Assembly (NCBI GenBank): GCA_000381565.1
Contig: KB906724.1
Coordinates: forward strand, 2,544,801 to 2,608,800
Direction of reading: 5' to 3'
Length of the DNA stretch: 64,000 nucleotides
From: Oxalobacteraceae bacterium AB_14
Lineage (GTDB): Bacteria > Pseudomonadota > Gammaproteobacteria > Burkholderiales > Burkholderiaceae_D
The notes below the pieces were generated by a model, which was not told where the DNA came from, ran no database searches, and worked only from the letters and a program-made list of their open reading frames with translations. Below, piece by piece: positions 43,390 to 52,848 of the stretch (position 1 is the stretch's first letter; the number at the start of each line of letters is the position of its first letter). The translations under genes were made by a program, and so were the position numbers.

Positions 43390-44577
43390 ATGCCAGTCCA
43401 TATCAATCACCAACGCCGGCAGTTGTTGCTGGGCGCCGCCGCCTTGTCGGCCGGCGCACTGCCCAATGTCGCCACTGCCGCCGCCGAGCCGCTGAAAGTC
43501 GGCCTGATCGTGCCGATGTCAGGCCCGTTCGCTTCCACCGGCCGCCAGATCGAGGCGGCGGTCAAGCTGTTCATGCGGCAGAACGGCGCCAGCGTCGCCG
43601 GCCGCCAGATCGAGATCATCCTCAAGGACGACGGTGGCGTGGCCCCGGACGTGACCAAGCGGCTGGCGCAGGAACTGGTTTCGCGCGACAAGGTGCAGGT
43701 GCTGGCCGGCTTCGGCCTGACGCCACTGGCCTTCGCCGCCGCGCCGGTTGCCACCCAGGCCAAGGTGCCGATGATCGTGATGGCCGCCGCCGCGTCGGCG
43801 GTGCCGCAACGCTCCCCCTACATCGTGCGTACCGGCTTCACGCTGGCGCAGGTGACGGCGCCGATGGCGCAATGGGCGGCCAGGAACAAGATCAAGAGCG
43901 CGGTGACGCTGGTCAGCGACTACGGTCCAGGGCTGGATGCGGAAAAGGTGTTCGTCAAAGGTTTGCTCGAAGGCGGCGGCAAGGTGGTCGACAGCCTGCG
44001 TGCGCCCCTGCGCAATCCGGACTATGCGCCGTTCCTGGCACGGGTGCGCGACTTGAAGCCGGACGCGCTGTTCGTGTTCGTGCCCTCGGGCGAGGGCGCC
44101 GCAGTGCTCAAGCAGTTCACCGAGCGCGGTCTGGCCGCCGCCGGCATACGGTTGATCTGCACCGGCGATGTGCTGGACGACGACCTGATGGCCAGTATCG
44201 GTCCTGCAGCAGCAGGTGTGGTCAGCAGCCATCATTATTCGGCGGCCCACCCGTCGGCCGAGAACAAGGCCTACGTGGAAGCCTTCGCCAAGGCCAACCC
44301 CGGCATGCGCCCCAACTTCCATTCGGTCGGCGCCTACGACGGCATGCACATGCTGTATCAGGCGCTCAAGCAGACCAACGGCGACAGCGATGGCGACAAG
44401 CTGCTGGCGGCGATGAAGGGAATGGCGTGGACCAGCGTGCGCGGCCCGGTCAGCATCGACGCCGCCAGCCGCGACATTGTGCAGACCGTGTACATCCGCA
44501 AGGCCGAAGCCAGCGCGGGTTCCTTCTACAACATCGAGTTCGACCAGGCCGACAAGGTGCGCGACCCGGGCGTGTAG
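43390..44577 (+). CDS. Liv-type ABC transporter periplasmic binding protein (copy 3 of 3)
   Basis: 395 residues. The signal region has a twin arginine (QRRQLLLGAAALSAGALP), so Tat export is possible, unlike copies 1 and 2. Binding fold: VGLIVPMSGPFASTGRQIEAAVKLFM, EIILKDDGG, VSDYGPGLDAEKVF, and SVRGPVSIDAASRDIVQTVYIRKAEASAGSFYNIEFDQ. Encoded directly behind vanAB, so vanillate or a related methoxylated acid is the natural candidate ligand. It ends seven bases before the convergent stop of the PcaC-PcaD fusion gene. Confidence 0.87.
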   Translation: MPVHINHQRRQLLLGAAALSAGALPNVATAAAEPLKVGLIVPMSGPFASTGRQIEAAVKLFMRQNGASVAGRQIEIILKDDGGVAPDVTKRLAQELVSRDKVQVLAGFGLTPLAFAAAPVATQAKVPMIVMAAAASAVPQRSPYIVRTGFTLAQVTAPMAQWAARNKIKSAVTLVSDYGPGLDAEKVFVKGLLEGGGKVVDSLRAPLRNPDYAPFLARVRDLKPDALFVFVPSGEGAAVLKQFTERGLAAAGIRLICTGDVLDDDLMASIGPAAAGVVSSHHYSAAHPSAENKAYVEAFAKANPGMRPNFHSVGAYDGMHMLYQALKQTNGDSDGDKLLAAMKGMAWTSVRGPVSIDAASRDIVQTVYIRKAEASAGSFYNIEFDQADKVRDPGV

Positions 44578-44584
44578 CGTAGCT

Positions 44585-45847
44585 TTACAAGCCGGCGAGG
44601 AAGCCGGCGACGGCCGACGCGAACAACGCCGGCTGTTCGACAGCCCCCAGGTGCGACGCGTTGGGCAGCACAAGCAGCGTGGCGCCCTGGATGGCTTGTT
44701 GCACGGTCTCCGACATGCCGACCGGTGTGCCCTGGTCCAGTTCACCGGCAATGACCAGCGTCGGTACGGCGATGGCGCCCAGTCGTTCCGTGGTGTCGAT
44801 CATGCCGACCGCATTGCAGCAGCCCATATAGCCGGTGCTGTCGGTGCTGAGCAGACGGCGACGGAAGCGTGCGACCGTGGCCGCATGGCCGGCGCGGAAG
44901 GCGTCGTGGAAATAGCGTCCCATCACCGCGTCGGCAATCGCCGCGATGCCTTGTTCGCGCACGGTGACGATGCGCTGCTGCCAGGCTTCGCGCGCCGCTT
45001 CGGGATAGCGGGAGGTGGTATTGCCCAGCACCAGGGCGCGCACCAGCGACGGATGGCGCAGCGCCAGCTCCTGGCCGACCATGCCGCCCATCGACAGGCC
45101 CACCCACACCACCGGGCCGGTATCGAGTTCGCGCAGCAGCGCAGCAGCGTCGTCGGCCAGGTCGGCCATGCTGTAGAAGCCTTGCGGCGCGGCCGAGCCG
45201 CCATGGCCGCGGTGGTCGTAGGCGATCACGCGGCAGTCCTCCGACAGCTGGTTGGCCAGGTCGTCCCACATCGTCAGGTCGCAGCCCAGGGCGTGACTCA
45301 GCACCAGCGTGTGACGCGGAGCCTTGCCGTTGCGCGGCGCGCGCACCGTGTAGTGCAGCGCAGGTTGGCCGTTGCTGCGGCCCTCGCGGCCGATGCCGGG
45401 GTGGCTGGCGGCGGCCGGCGCCATCGGCTCCAGCGTGTAGCCGACCTGCGGCCCGACCTCGCGCAGGATCGCCAGCGCATGCGCGAAGGCGGTGTTGGCG
45501 GCCGGGACGCCGGCGTAGATCGCCGACTGCATCAGCACTTCCTTCAGTTCGTCCGGCGACAGGCGGTTTGACACGTCGCCCAGCAGCGCGGCGCGCACGT
45601 GCAGCTCGTATTCTTCCCAGCGTCCCAGCGCGATGGTGGTGGCGAGGACCATGGCGCGCCGGGTTTTCCGCTCCAGGCCAGGGCGGCCCCAGATCTCGTT
45701 CCACGCAAAGCGCGTGATCATGTTCTGGAACTCTGCGTTGAAGCTGTTGGCGCTGGCGAGGGATTTGTCCACCCAGGCGTCGCCGAGGACGGCGCGGCGG
45801 TTGTTCAGTCCACGCTCGAAGTCGTGGTCGATGGGATCGAAGCTCAT
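44585..45847 (-). CDS. Fused 4-carboxymuconolactone decarboxylase / 3-oxoadipate enol-lactonase (PcaC-PcaD)
   Basis: 420 residues in two parts. Residues 1-133 are PcaC: FNAEFQNMITRFAWNEIWGRPGLERKTRRAMVLAT...AIYAGVPAANTAF. A proline/alanine-rich linker (about 134-162) leads to the PcaD alpha/beta hydrolase, with VLSHALGCDLTMWD, DHRGHGGS, nucleophile Ser252 in GLSMGGMVGQ, and ASHLGAVEQP supplying the histidine. The two activities are consecutive in the protocatechuate route, so fusion passes the unstable lactone on directly. In actinobacterial PcaL, as I recall, the order is PcaD first; here PcaC is first. The start overlaps the pcaB stop by four bases. Confidence 0.9.
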   Translation of the reverse strand: MSFDPIDHDFERGLNNRRAVLGDAWVDKSLASANSFNAEFQNMITRFAWNEIWGRPGLERKTRRAMVLATTIALGRWEEYELHVRAALLGDVSNRLSPDELKEVLMQSAIYAGVPAANTAFAHALAILREVGPQVGYTLEPMAPAAASHPGIGREGRSNGQPALHYTVRAPRNGKAPRHTLVLSHALGCDLTMWDDLANQLSEDCRVIAYDHRGHGGSAAPQGFYSMADLADDAAALLRELDTGPVVWVGLSMGGMVGQELALRHPSLVRALVLGNTTSRYPEAAREAWQQRIVTVREQGIAAIADAVMGRYFHDAFRAGHAATVARFRRRLLSTDSTGYMGCCNAVGMIDTTERLGAIAVPTLVIAGELDQGTPVGMSETVQQAIQGATLLVLPNASHLGAVEQPALFASAVAGFLAGL

Positions 45848-47247
45848 GTGGATGCCTTGTGATGAAATGGGGTGGAGTTCAGTGCGGCGAAGTCCTGGCG
45901 CAGGCCTTGCAGCTGCTGCAGCGCCAGGCGCCGGGCAGGGCCGGCGGCGGTGGCCGGATCGAAGAGCGACGCCAGCGCGGCCTGGTCGACCTGTGTGCGC
46001 AGGTGCTCGTCGGCTTGCACCGCTTCGGCCAGTACCTCGTCCAGATTGCGTCCACTGGCGAGAGTCTCGGCACTCATTTCTTCCAGCAGGCTGTGGGCCG
46101 CCGGGCGGCCGATGGCGCCGGCCAGCCAGGCCGACGCTGCCTCTGCGAACACTAGTCCCTGCAAGGCGTCGATATTGCGCAGCATGCGCGCGTGATCAAC
46201 CTGCAGGCCGGCGAAGGCATCGTTCAGCGCCTGCAGCGCGCCGTGGGCGCTGAGGAACAGGCCTGGCCATTCGGCGAGTTCGGCCTGCCAGTTACCCAGG
46301 CCGCGTTCATGCTGTTGTCCCATGCTGGCCAACAGCGCCGCGGCGTGCTGCGGTGTGCGCGTGGCGGCGGCCAGCGCGATCATGGCCGATACCGGGTTGC
46401 GTTTGTGCGGCATGGCGGAAGATCCGCCACGGCCGTTGCCGGATGGCTCGGCCAGTTCGGCGATTTCTCCTTGCGCCATCAGGCTGATGTCGGTGGCGAT
46501 CTTGCCCATGCTGCCGGTCAGTACCGCCACTTCCAATCCCAGCCGGACCCACTCGTCGCGCTGTGTGTGCCAGGCCGCATCCGCCAGTTTCAGGCCCAGA
46601 TCGGCGGCCACCAGCGCCGCCACGGCTGCGCCTTGTTCGCCCATCACGGCCAGGGTGCCGACCGCGCCGCCCAGTTGCAGTTGCAGGGCGCGCGCGGCGC
46701 ACTCGCGCAGGCGCGCGCGCGCCCGCACCAGCGGCGCCAGCCAGCCGGCGATCTTGAAGCCGAAACTGCTCACCTGCGCCGGCTGCATCAGCGTGCGCGC
46801 CAGCACCGGCGTTGCCGCGTGCTGCTCAGCCAGTTGCAGCAGGCGCCCGGTCAGGTCGTGCAGGCCATCGTCCAGCAGTTGCAGCGCGTCGCGCGTGGCC
46901 AGCACCATGGCGGTGTCGATCACGTCCTGGCTGGTGCTGCCCCAATGGACGCGCGCCGCCGCCTCGGCGTCGTACAGCGCCACGGTGCGCGTCAGTTCAC
47001 GCACCAGCGGGATGGCCAGGCTGCCGGCGCGCCGGCCGGCGCTGACGATGGCCGGAATGTCGTACAGCTGCGCGTTGCAGACGCCGGCGATGGCGCGCGC
47101 CGACTCGGGCGGCAGCAGGCCTTGCCGGGACTGGGCTTGCGCCAAGGCCTGCTCGAAACGCAGCATGGCCTGCACGATCGCGGCGTCGTCGAAGACGGCG
47201 ATCATGTCCGGCGTGGTGAGAAAACTGTCGAAGATGGATACGCTCAA
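45844..47247 (-). CDS. pcaB: 3-Carboxy-cis,cis-muconate cycloisomerase
   Basis: 467 residues of the fumarase/aspartase superfamily. The signature GSSAMPHKRNP is at 275-285, with earlier conserved blocks VHWGSTSQDVIDTA and LARTLMQPAQV. It converts 3-carboxymuconate, the product of PcaHG, to 4-carboxymuconolactone, the substrate of the adjacent fusion enzyme. It starts 18 bases after the pcaG stop and overlaps the fusion gene (ATGA). Confidence 0.94.
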   Translation of the reverse strand: MSVSIFDSFLTTPDMIAVFDDAAIVQAMLRFEQALAQAQSRQGLLPPESARAIAGVCNAQLYDIPAIVSAGRRAGSLAIPLVRELTRTVALYDAEAAARVHWGSTSQDVIDTAMVLATRDALQLLDDGLHDLTGRLLQLAEQHAATPVLARTLMQPAQVSSFGFKIAGWLAPLVRARARLRECAARALQLQLGGAVGTLAVMGEQGAAVAALVAADLGLKLADAAWHTQRDEWVRLGLEVAVLTGSMGKIATDISLMAQGEIAELAEPSGNGRGGSSAMPHKRNPVSAMIALAAATRTPQHAAALLASMGQQHERGLGNWQAELAEWPGLFLSAHGALQALNDAFAGLQVDHARMLRNIDALQGLVFAEAASAWLAGAIGRPAAHSLLEEMSAETLASGRNLDEVLAEAVQADEHLRTQVDQAALASLFDPATAAGPARRLALQQLQGLRQDFAALNSTPFHHKAST

Positions 47248-47265
47248 GAGAACTCCGCTGGCAGG

Positions 47266-47787
47266 TCAGGCATAGTCGAAGAACACGGTCTCTTTTTCGG
47301 ACTGCATCCAGATGTCCCAATGATAGACCCCCGGCGCCGTCTTGCGGGCGATTAGCGTGGGTCGGCGCGTGGCCGGCACCTGCTGCAGTATCGCCGACTT
47401 GGCCAGGCCTGCATCGTCGTCGAGGAATACGGCGGTGAACTGGTGCTTGACCAGGCCGCGCGCGAACACGGTGATGAATGTGGCCGGCGTGCCGCTGGCC
47501 GGCGCCGCGCACTGGGACAAGCGCAGGCTGAATTCTCCCTGCTCGCCACTGGGCACGCGGCGGAAGCCGGGCAGCGCCTGCGCCGCTTCCGCGCCGGCGG
47601 CTTCCGGTTGCCAGGCTTCGATCTGGGCGTCGTTGATCGGCGTGCCGTCGCCGTCGTAGATGATGCCGCTGATGGTGATGGTGGCGGCGGTGGTTTCCAG
47701 CTGGTCGGCGGCGCTGGCGTCGACCGCCCACTGCCAGGCTGCATGCGAGAACGGTCCGATGGTCTGCGCGGTGGTGATGTGGCTCAT
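47266..47787 (-). CDS. pcaG: Protocatechuate 3,4-dioxygenase alpha subunit
   Basis: 173 residues from ATG47787, preceded by AAGGAGC. The intradiol dioxygenase core is present (TAATITISGIIYDGDGTPINDAQIEAWQ, HQFTAVFLDDD), but the iron-ligand residues are missing, as is normal for the alpha chain. QTIGPFSHAAWQWA is the PcaG N-terminal signature. It pairs with PcaH to form the active site; 13 bases separate the two genes. Confidence 0.93.
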   Translation of the reverse strand: MSHITTAQTIGPFSHAAWQWAVDASAADQLETTAATITISGIIYDGDGTPINDAQIEAWQPEAAGAEAAQALPGFRRVPSGEQGEFSLRLSQCAAPASGTPATFITVFARGLVKHQFTAVFLDDDAGLAKSAILQQVPATRRPTLIARKTAPGVYHWDIWMQSEKETVFFDYA

Positions 47788-47800
47788 GCGGATAGCTCCT

Positions 47801-48493
47801 TTAAATGCCCATGGGCGTGGCGTCGCGGCCGCGCAGCACGATATCGAATTCATAGCCCAGCATCTTGTCGCTGTCGGTGTGTTCCAGGCTGTAGCGGGAA
47901 ATCAGGCGCTGGCGCGCGGCCAGGTCCGGGATGCTCTGGAAAATCGGATCGTAGTCGAACAGGGGATCGCTGGGGAAGTACATCTGCGTGACCAGGCGCT
48001 GCGCATACACGTTGCCGAACAGGGAGAAGTGGATGTGCGCCGGGCGCCAGGCCTTGTCGTGATTGCCCCATGGGTAGGGGCCGGGCTTGATGGTGACGAA
48101 GCGGTAGCGGCCATCGTCGTCGGTCATCATCTTGCCGATGCCGTAGAAGTTCGGATCGAGCGGGGCGTCGTGCTGGTCCTTCTTGTGCCAGTAGCGGCCG
48201 GCCGAATTGCACTGCCAGACTTCCAGCAGCGAATTGCGTACCGGCTTGCCGTCCTCGTCGACCACGCGGCCGGTGACGACGATCTTCTCGCCCAGCGGTG
48301 CGCCGTGGCCGTGCGCCGTCAGGTCCATATCGTTCGGCAGCAGGATGCGCGGCGACGCGATCACGTTGTCCTGCACCGGCTGGTCGGCGTGGATGCGCAG
48401 CAGCGGCTGGGTGGGGCCGCGCTTGAGCGTGGACTTGTAGGGCGGGTAGATCAGTTCCGGGTAGACGCCGGACGGGATGACATCGAAGTTCAA
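47801..48493 (-). CDS. pcaH: Protocatechuate 3,4-dioxygenase beta subunit
   Basis: 230 residues. All four iron ligands are present with the spacing of the Pseudomonas enzyme (39, 13, 2): Tyr101 (GRYWHK), Tyr140 (GPYPW), His153 and His155 (PAHIHF). Cleaves protocatechuate between C3 and C4 with oxygen. The start is taken as TTG48493, which has AGGAGA exactly six bases upstream; an in-frame ATG at 48535 would add 14 residues but has no ribosome binding site. First gene of the leftward pcaHGB-CD unit, divergent from an IclR regulator. Confidence 0.92.
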   Translation of the reverse strand: MNFDVIPSGVYPELIYPPYKSTLKRGPTQPLLRIHADQPVQDNVIASPRILLPNDMDLTAHGHGAPLGEKIVVTGRVVDEDGKPVRNSLLEVWQCNSAGRYWHKKDQHDAPLDPNFYGIGKMMTDDDGRYRFVTIKPGPYPWGNHDKAWRPAHIHFSLFGNVYAQRLVTQMYFPSDPLFDYDPIFQSIPDLAARQRLISRYSLEHTDSDKMLGYEFDIVLRGRDATPMGI

Positions 48494-48499
48494 GGCTGG

Positions 48500-48505
48500 T
48501 CTCCT
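48500..48505 (-). promoter_or_regulatory. Ribosome binding site that sets the pcaH TTG start
   Basis: AGGAGA on the minus strand, six bases before TTG48493. The upstream ATG48535 is preceded by a pyrimidine-rich stretch without Shine-Dalgarno match. Confidence 0.6.
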
Positions 48506-48591
48506 GATGGTTGTTGTCGTTTGAGTGGAGACCATGGTAGGGAAGGCGGCGCCGCGTCACAATACGTGCCGGGCGGGTGATATCCGCTATC

Positions 48592-48618
48592 CGCACAATT
48601 TGTGCGATACTCGCACAA
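48592..48618. promoter_or_regulatory. Three-repeat IclR (PcaU/PobR-type) operator between pcaH and the regulator
   Basis: CGCACAA at 48592-48598 and TTGTGCG at 48600-48606 form a perfect palindrome around one T. A third copy, CGCACAA, follows in direct orientation at 48612-48618. A palindrome plus one direct repeat is the arrangement described for PcaU and PobR in Acinetobacter. Confidence 0.7.
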
Positions 48619-48637
48619 ATCACTCAATTTCTTCCTT

Positions 48638-49411
48638 ATGACCGCAGAAGACGACGTCCCGGCCCAGCGCGACCTGGTGGCCGGCCTGGAAAAAGGTTTG
48701 CTGGTGATCGCCGCCTTCGACCAGGAACGCAGCCGCCTGAGCATCGCCGAAGTCGCCGAGCGCACCGGCCTGACACGGGCGGCGGCGCGCCGCTACCTGA
48801 TCACGCTCACGCATCTGGGCTATATGCGGCATGAGAACAAGCTGTTCGCGCTGACGCCCATGGTGCTGCGGCTCGGCCAGTCGTACCTGCATTCGGCGCG
48901 CCTGCCGCGCATCGTGCAGCCGCTGTTGTACCGGCTGGCCTACGCGCTGGGCGAGGCGGCGTCGGTCGGCGTGCTCGATCACGATCAACTGGTGTGCGTG
49001 GCGGCGGTCAGCGCCGGGCAGCTGGTGTCGGTCACGCTGCAGCCGGGCACCCGCGTGCCGGCCTACTGCACCGCCAACGGCCGCGTGCTGCTGGCGCACC
49101 TGCCGCAGCCGCAGATCGACGCCTTCCTCGAACGCGCGCAGCCGGAGCGGAACACCGAGCACACCATCGTCGGCAAGGAGCGCCTGGCGCTGGAGATCGC
49201 CCGCGCCCGCGCGCAAGGCTACGCGCTGGTGGACCAGGAGCTGGAACTGGGCTTGCGCACCATAGCGGTGCCGCTGAAGAATTTCCGGGGCGAGGTGGTG
49301 GCGGCGATGAACATCAGCGTCCACGCCGGGCGCATGCCGCGCGAGCAGATGGTCGAGCGCTGCCTGCCGGCGCTGATCAAGATCCAGGTCGAGCTGAACG
49401 CCTTGCTGTAG
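48638..49411 (+). CDS. IclR family regulator of the protocatechuate genes (PcaU-like)
   Basis: 257 residues from ATG48638; a GTG at 48602 in frame lies inside the operator and is unlikely. DLVAGLEKGLLVIAAFDQERSRLSIAEVAERTGLTRAAARRYLITLTHLGY is the IclR winged helix of the PcaR/PcaU/PobR group. The effector domain holds QLVSVTLQPGTRVPAYCTANGRVLLAHLP and YALVDQELELGLRTIAVPL. It shares this plan with PcaR at 32742, so the window has two related regulators for the lower and upper parts of one pathway. It is divergent from pcaHGB-CD and probably responds to protocatechuate, as PcaU does. No clear ribosome binding site precedes the ATG. Confidence 0.87.
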   Translation: MTAEDDVPAQRDLVAGLEKGLLVIAAFDQERSRLSIAEVAERTGLTRAAARRYLITLTHLGYMRHENKLFALTPMVLRLGQSYLHSARLPRIVQPLLYRLAYALGEAASVGVLDHDQLVCVAAVSAGQLVSVTLQPGTRVPAYCTANGRVLLAHLPQPQIDAFLERAQPERNTEHTIVGKERLALEIARARAQGYALVDQELELGLRTIAVPLKNFRGEVVAAMNISVHAGRMPREQMVERCLPALIKIQVELNALL

Positions 49412-49424
49412 GAAGCCGCGCGCT

Positions 49425-50306
49425 TCAGCCGCCGCGGAAGGCCTTGGGCGTCAGGCCCATGCGCTTCTTGAACAGACGGCTGAAGTAGGCCGGGTCCTGG
49501 AACCCCAGCTCGTAGGCGATGCTGGCGATGCTGGCCGGAAGATAGGTCAGCTTGCGGCAGGCTTCCAGCATCAGGCGGTCCTGGGTGATGTCGAACGCCG
49601 ATTTGCCGGATAGCTTGAGACACAGGCGATTGAGCCGCGTCGGCGTGGCCCGCAGCGCTTCGGCGTACTGGCCAACCTGCCATTGCTCCTTGTAGCGCCG
49701 TTCCACTTCCGCGCGAAAGCGGCTGAACAATTCAAAATCGCTGCGGCCCGACTGGTCGGCCAGGCGGCGTTCCGCATGCAGCCGCACCAGCAGTAGCAAG
49801 GCGCTGCGCGCCAGCCACTCCAACATCAGATTGTGGCCGTACTGCGGCCACGACGCCTCCGTGAGCAGGTTTTGCAGCAGCGATTCCAGGCGCGCGTGCA
49901 GCGCCGGCTGGCCCGAGAGATCGATCGCCAGGGGCTCCACAAATAGCGAGGAATACAGGTCGCCGTGGCCCGCGTACATCACGTTCTGGTCCACCGTCAG
50001 CACATAGCCGTGCGCCTCCGCCGAGAAGTCGAAGCCATGCACGACGGACGGATGGATGGTGATGACGGTCGGCGCGCGGCATTCCCAGACGGCGCCGTCG
50101 ACGCTGGCGCGGACCTCGCCGCCGTAGAGGAAAAGTACCTGAAACAGTCCGCTATGCGTGTGCTTGTCGATATGCCAGTGGTGTACCCGGCTGCGGGTTT
50201 CTATCAGCTCGATGTGCACGAATTCCGCGTTTTCTCCCCGTGCCTGCTCGCCGTACAGGCCAAATTGCGGAACGTCGGGGAGGGCTGGTCGGGCGGTGCG
50301 GGGCAT
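49425..50306 (-). CDS. AraC family regulator, probable activator of pobA
   Basis: 293 residues. An N-terminal cupin-like sensor (HHWHIDKHTHSGLFQVLFLYGGEVRASVDGAVWECRAPTVITIHPSVVHGF) is followed by two helix-turn-helix units at the C-terminus, the second being ASIASIAYELGFQDPAYFSRLFKKRMGLTPKAFR. It is divergent from pobA, with 125 bases between the starts. AraC-type regulators (PobC/PobR) of 4-hydroxybenzoate hydroxylase are known from Pseudomonas and rhizobia, and 4-hydroxybenzoate is the expected effector. Confidence 0.87.
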   Translation of the reverse strand: MPRTARPALPDVPQFGLYGEQARGENAEFVHIELIETRSRVHHWHIDKHTHSGLFQVLFLYGGEVRASVDGAVWECRAPTVITIHPSVVHGFDFSAEAHGYVLTVDQNVMYAGHGDLYSSLFVEPLAIDLSGQPALHARLESLLQNLLTEASWPQYGHNLMLEWLARSALLLLVRLHAERRLADQSGRSDFELFSRFRAEVERRYKEQWQVGQYAEALRATPTRLNRLCLKLSGKSAFDITQDRLMLEACRKLTYLPASIASIAYELGFQDPAYFSRLFKKRMGLTPKAFRGG

Positions 50307-50413
50307 GGAGGGGCGTGTCGTTCAAAAGAATGGGGTGTCGAAATAGTACAAGCTTTAGGAAGTTTCATCCATTTTTTTTACAAGGCCCCGGCGCTACGAT
50401 GGCGGCACACTAA

Positions 50414-51598
<1,185 letters not shown>

Positions 51599-51692
51599 GG
51601 GGGCACGCCATTCGTGCGAAAATGCCGGAGTTAATAGTCGCTTAATAAATGCTGCAATACACTGCGACTCTCACTCACTTCGGCACAATGCA

Positions 51693-52616
51693 ATGAAAAC
51701 GACGATATCGTGCGCGCTGCTGTCACTTGGCCTGCTGCTGGCCGCAACCCTGCCGTCCGCCCATGCGGCCGACTACGGCGTACGGCAGACCTGGACGCTG
51801 GACCAGGCAGGCCGCTGGGACTATCTGGAGGTCGATCCGGTGCGCCATCGTCTGTTCCTGACGCGTGGCGATCGCGTGCAGGTGCTCGATCTGCCGTCGG
51901 GGATAGTGGCTGGCCAGGTCAGCGGCCTGCAAAGCGCGCACGGCATGGCGTTTGCGCAAAAGCTCAAGCTGGGCTTTGCCAGCAGCGGCGGCGGCAACAG
52001 CATCGTCGTCTTCGACCTGGCGACGCTGCCAATCCGCCGGGAAGTGTAGGTGTCGGGCGCCAATCCCGACGCCATCCGGTTCGACGACGGTAGCGGCAAG
52101 CTCTATGCCTTCAACGGCAAAACCAACAACATCTCGGTGTTCGACGCTGCCACGATGGCGTTGAAGGCGACCATCGCGGTCGGCGGCAAGCCGGAATTCG
52201 CGGTTACCGACGGCAAGCGCATCTACGTCAACATCGTGGACAAGGGCGAGCTCGCGGTGATCGACATCGCCGGCGACCGCCAGGTTGCGCGCTGGCCGTT
52301 GGGCGGTTGCGAGGAACCAACCGGCCTGGCGCTCGATGCCGCACACCAGCGGCTGTTCTCGGCCTGCCAGAACGGCGTGCTGGCGATCACCGACGCCAGC
52401 AACGGCAAGGCGGTGGCGCGCGCCGCCATCGGCCAGCATTTCGATGCGGTGGTGTTCGACGCCGCCAGCGCCAACGTGTTTTCCTCCAACGGCGACGGCA
52501 CGCTCAGTGTCATCCACCAGGACGACGCCGACCATTACGCCAAGGCGGTGACGCTGTAAACCGAGAAGGGCGCGCGCACCATGGCCATGGGCCTGCTATT
52601 GGTGGAAGACGATCCG
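51693..52616 (+). pseudogene. YncE-like beta-propeller protein, broken by in-frame stops and truncated
   Basis: Signal peptide (LGLLLAATLPSAHAADYG), then YVTN/YncE-type propeller repeats (YDYLEVDP-like WDYLEVDPVRHRLFLTRGDRVQVLDL, FDDGSGKLYAFNGKTNNISVFDAATM, VNIVDKGELAVIDIAG). The frame is interrupted by TAG at 52047-52049 and again by TAA at 52557-52559; translation of the same frame across both stops keeps the homology (after the second stop TEKGARTMAM). The usual C-terminal blades are missing: the frame runs straight into a response-regulator start. The gene is therefore dead, unless the stops are sequencing errors. Confidence 0.75.
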
Positions 52617-52848
52617 ATGATCGGTGAGAGCATGCTCGAAGCGCTGCGCGGCGAACGCTACGCGGTCGACTGGGTGCGCGACGGCGTGGCTGCCGAGCTG
52701 TCGATGCGGCAGGATATCTACGACCTGCTGGTGCTGGACCTGGGCCTGCCGCAGCGGCTGGGGATGGATGTGCTGAGGCGCCTGCGCGCGCAGGGCGGCC
52801 AGACGCCGGTGTTGATCGTCACCGAGCGCGATGCCGGTGCTGGTCCAG
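52587..52848 (+). pseudogene. Response regulator receiver domain, truncated remnant
   Basis: GLLLVEDDPMIGESMLEALRGERYAVDWVRDG and DLLVLDLGLPQRLGMDVLRRL are the first two thirds of an OmpR-type receiver, including the acidic pair and the phospho-acceptor Asp. After VLIVTERDA the homology stops; the conserved lysine region and the whole DNA-binding domain are gone, and the DNA continues in another frame as histidine-kinase sequence. The N-terminus is joined in frame to the YncE-like remnant. A deletion on each side is the simplest reading. Confidence 0.72.

Noticed and set aside
48602-48637. Upstream GTG start that would add 12 residues to the PcaU-like regulator
   Set aside because: It would begin inside the operator palindrome and give a non-conserved extension.
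52047-52049. TAG inside the YncE-like gene as a possible recoded codon (pyrrolysine or readthrough)
   Set aside because: A second in-frame stop, a missing C-terminus and neighbouring broken genes point to decay, not recoding.
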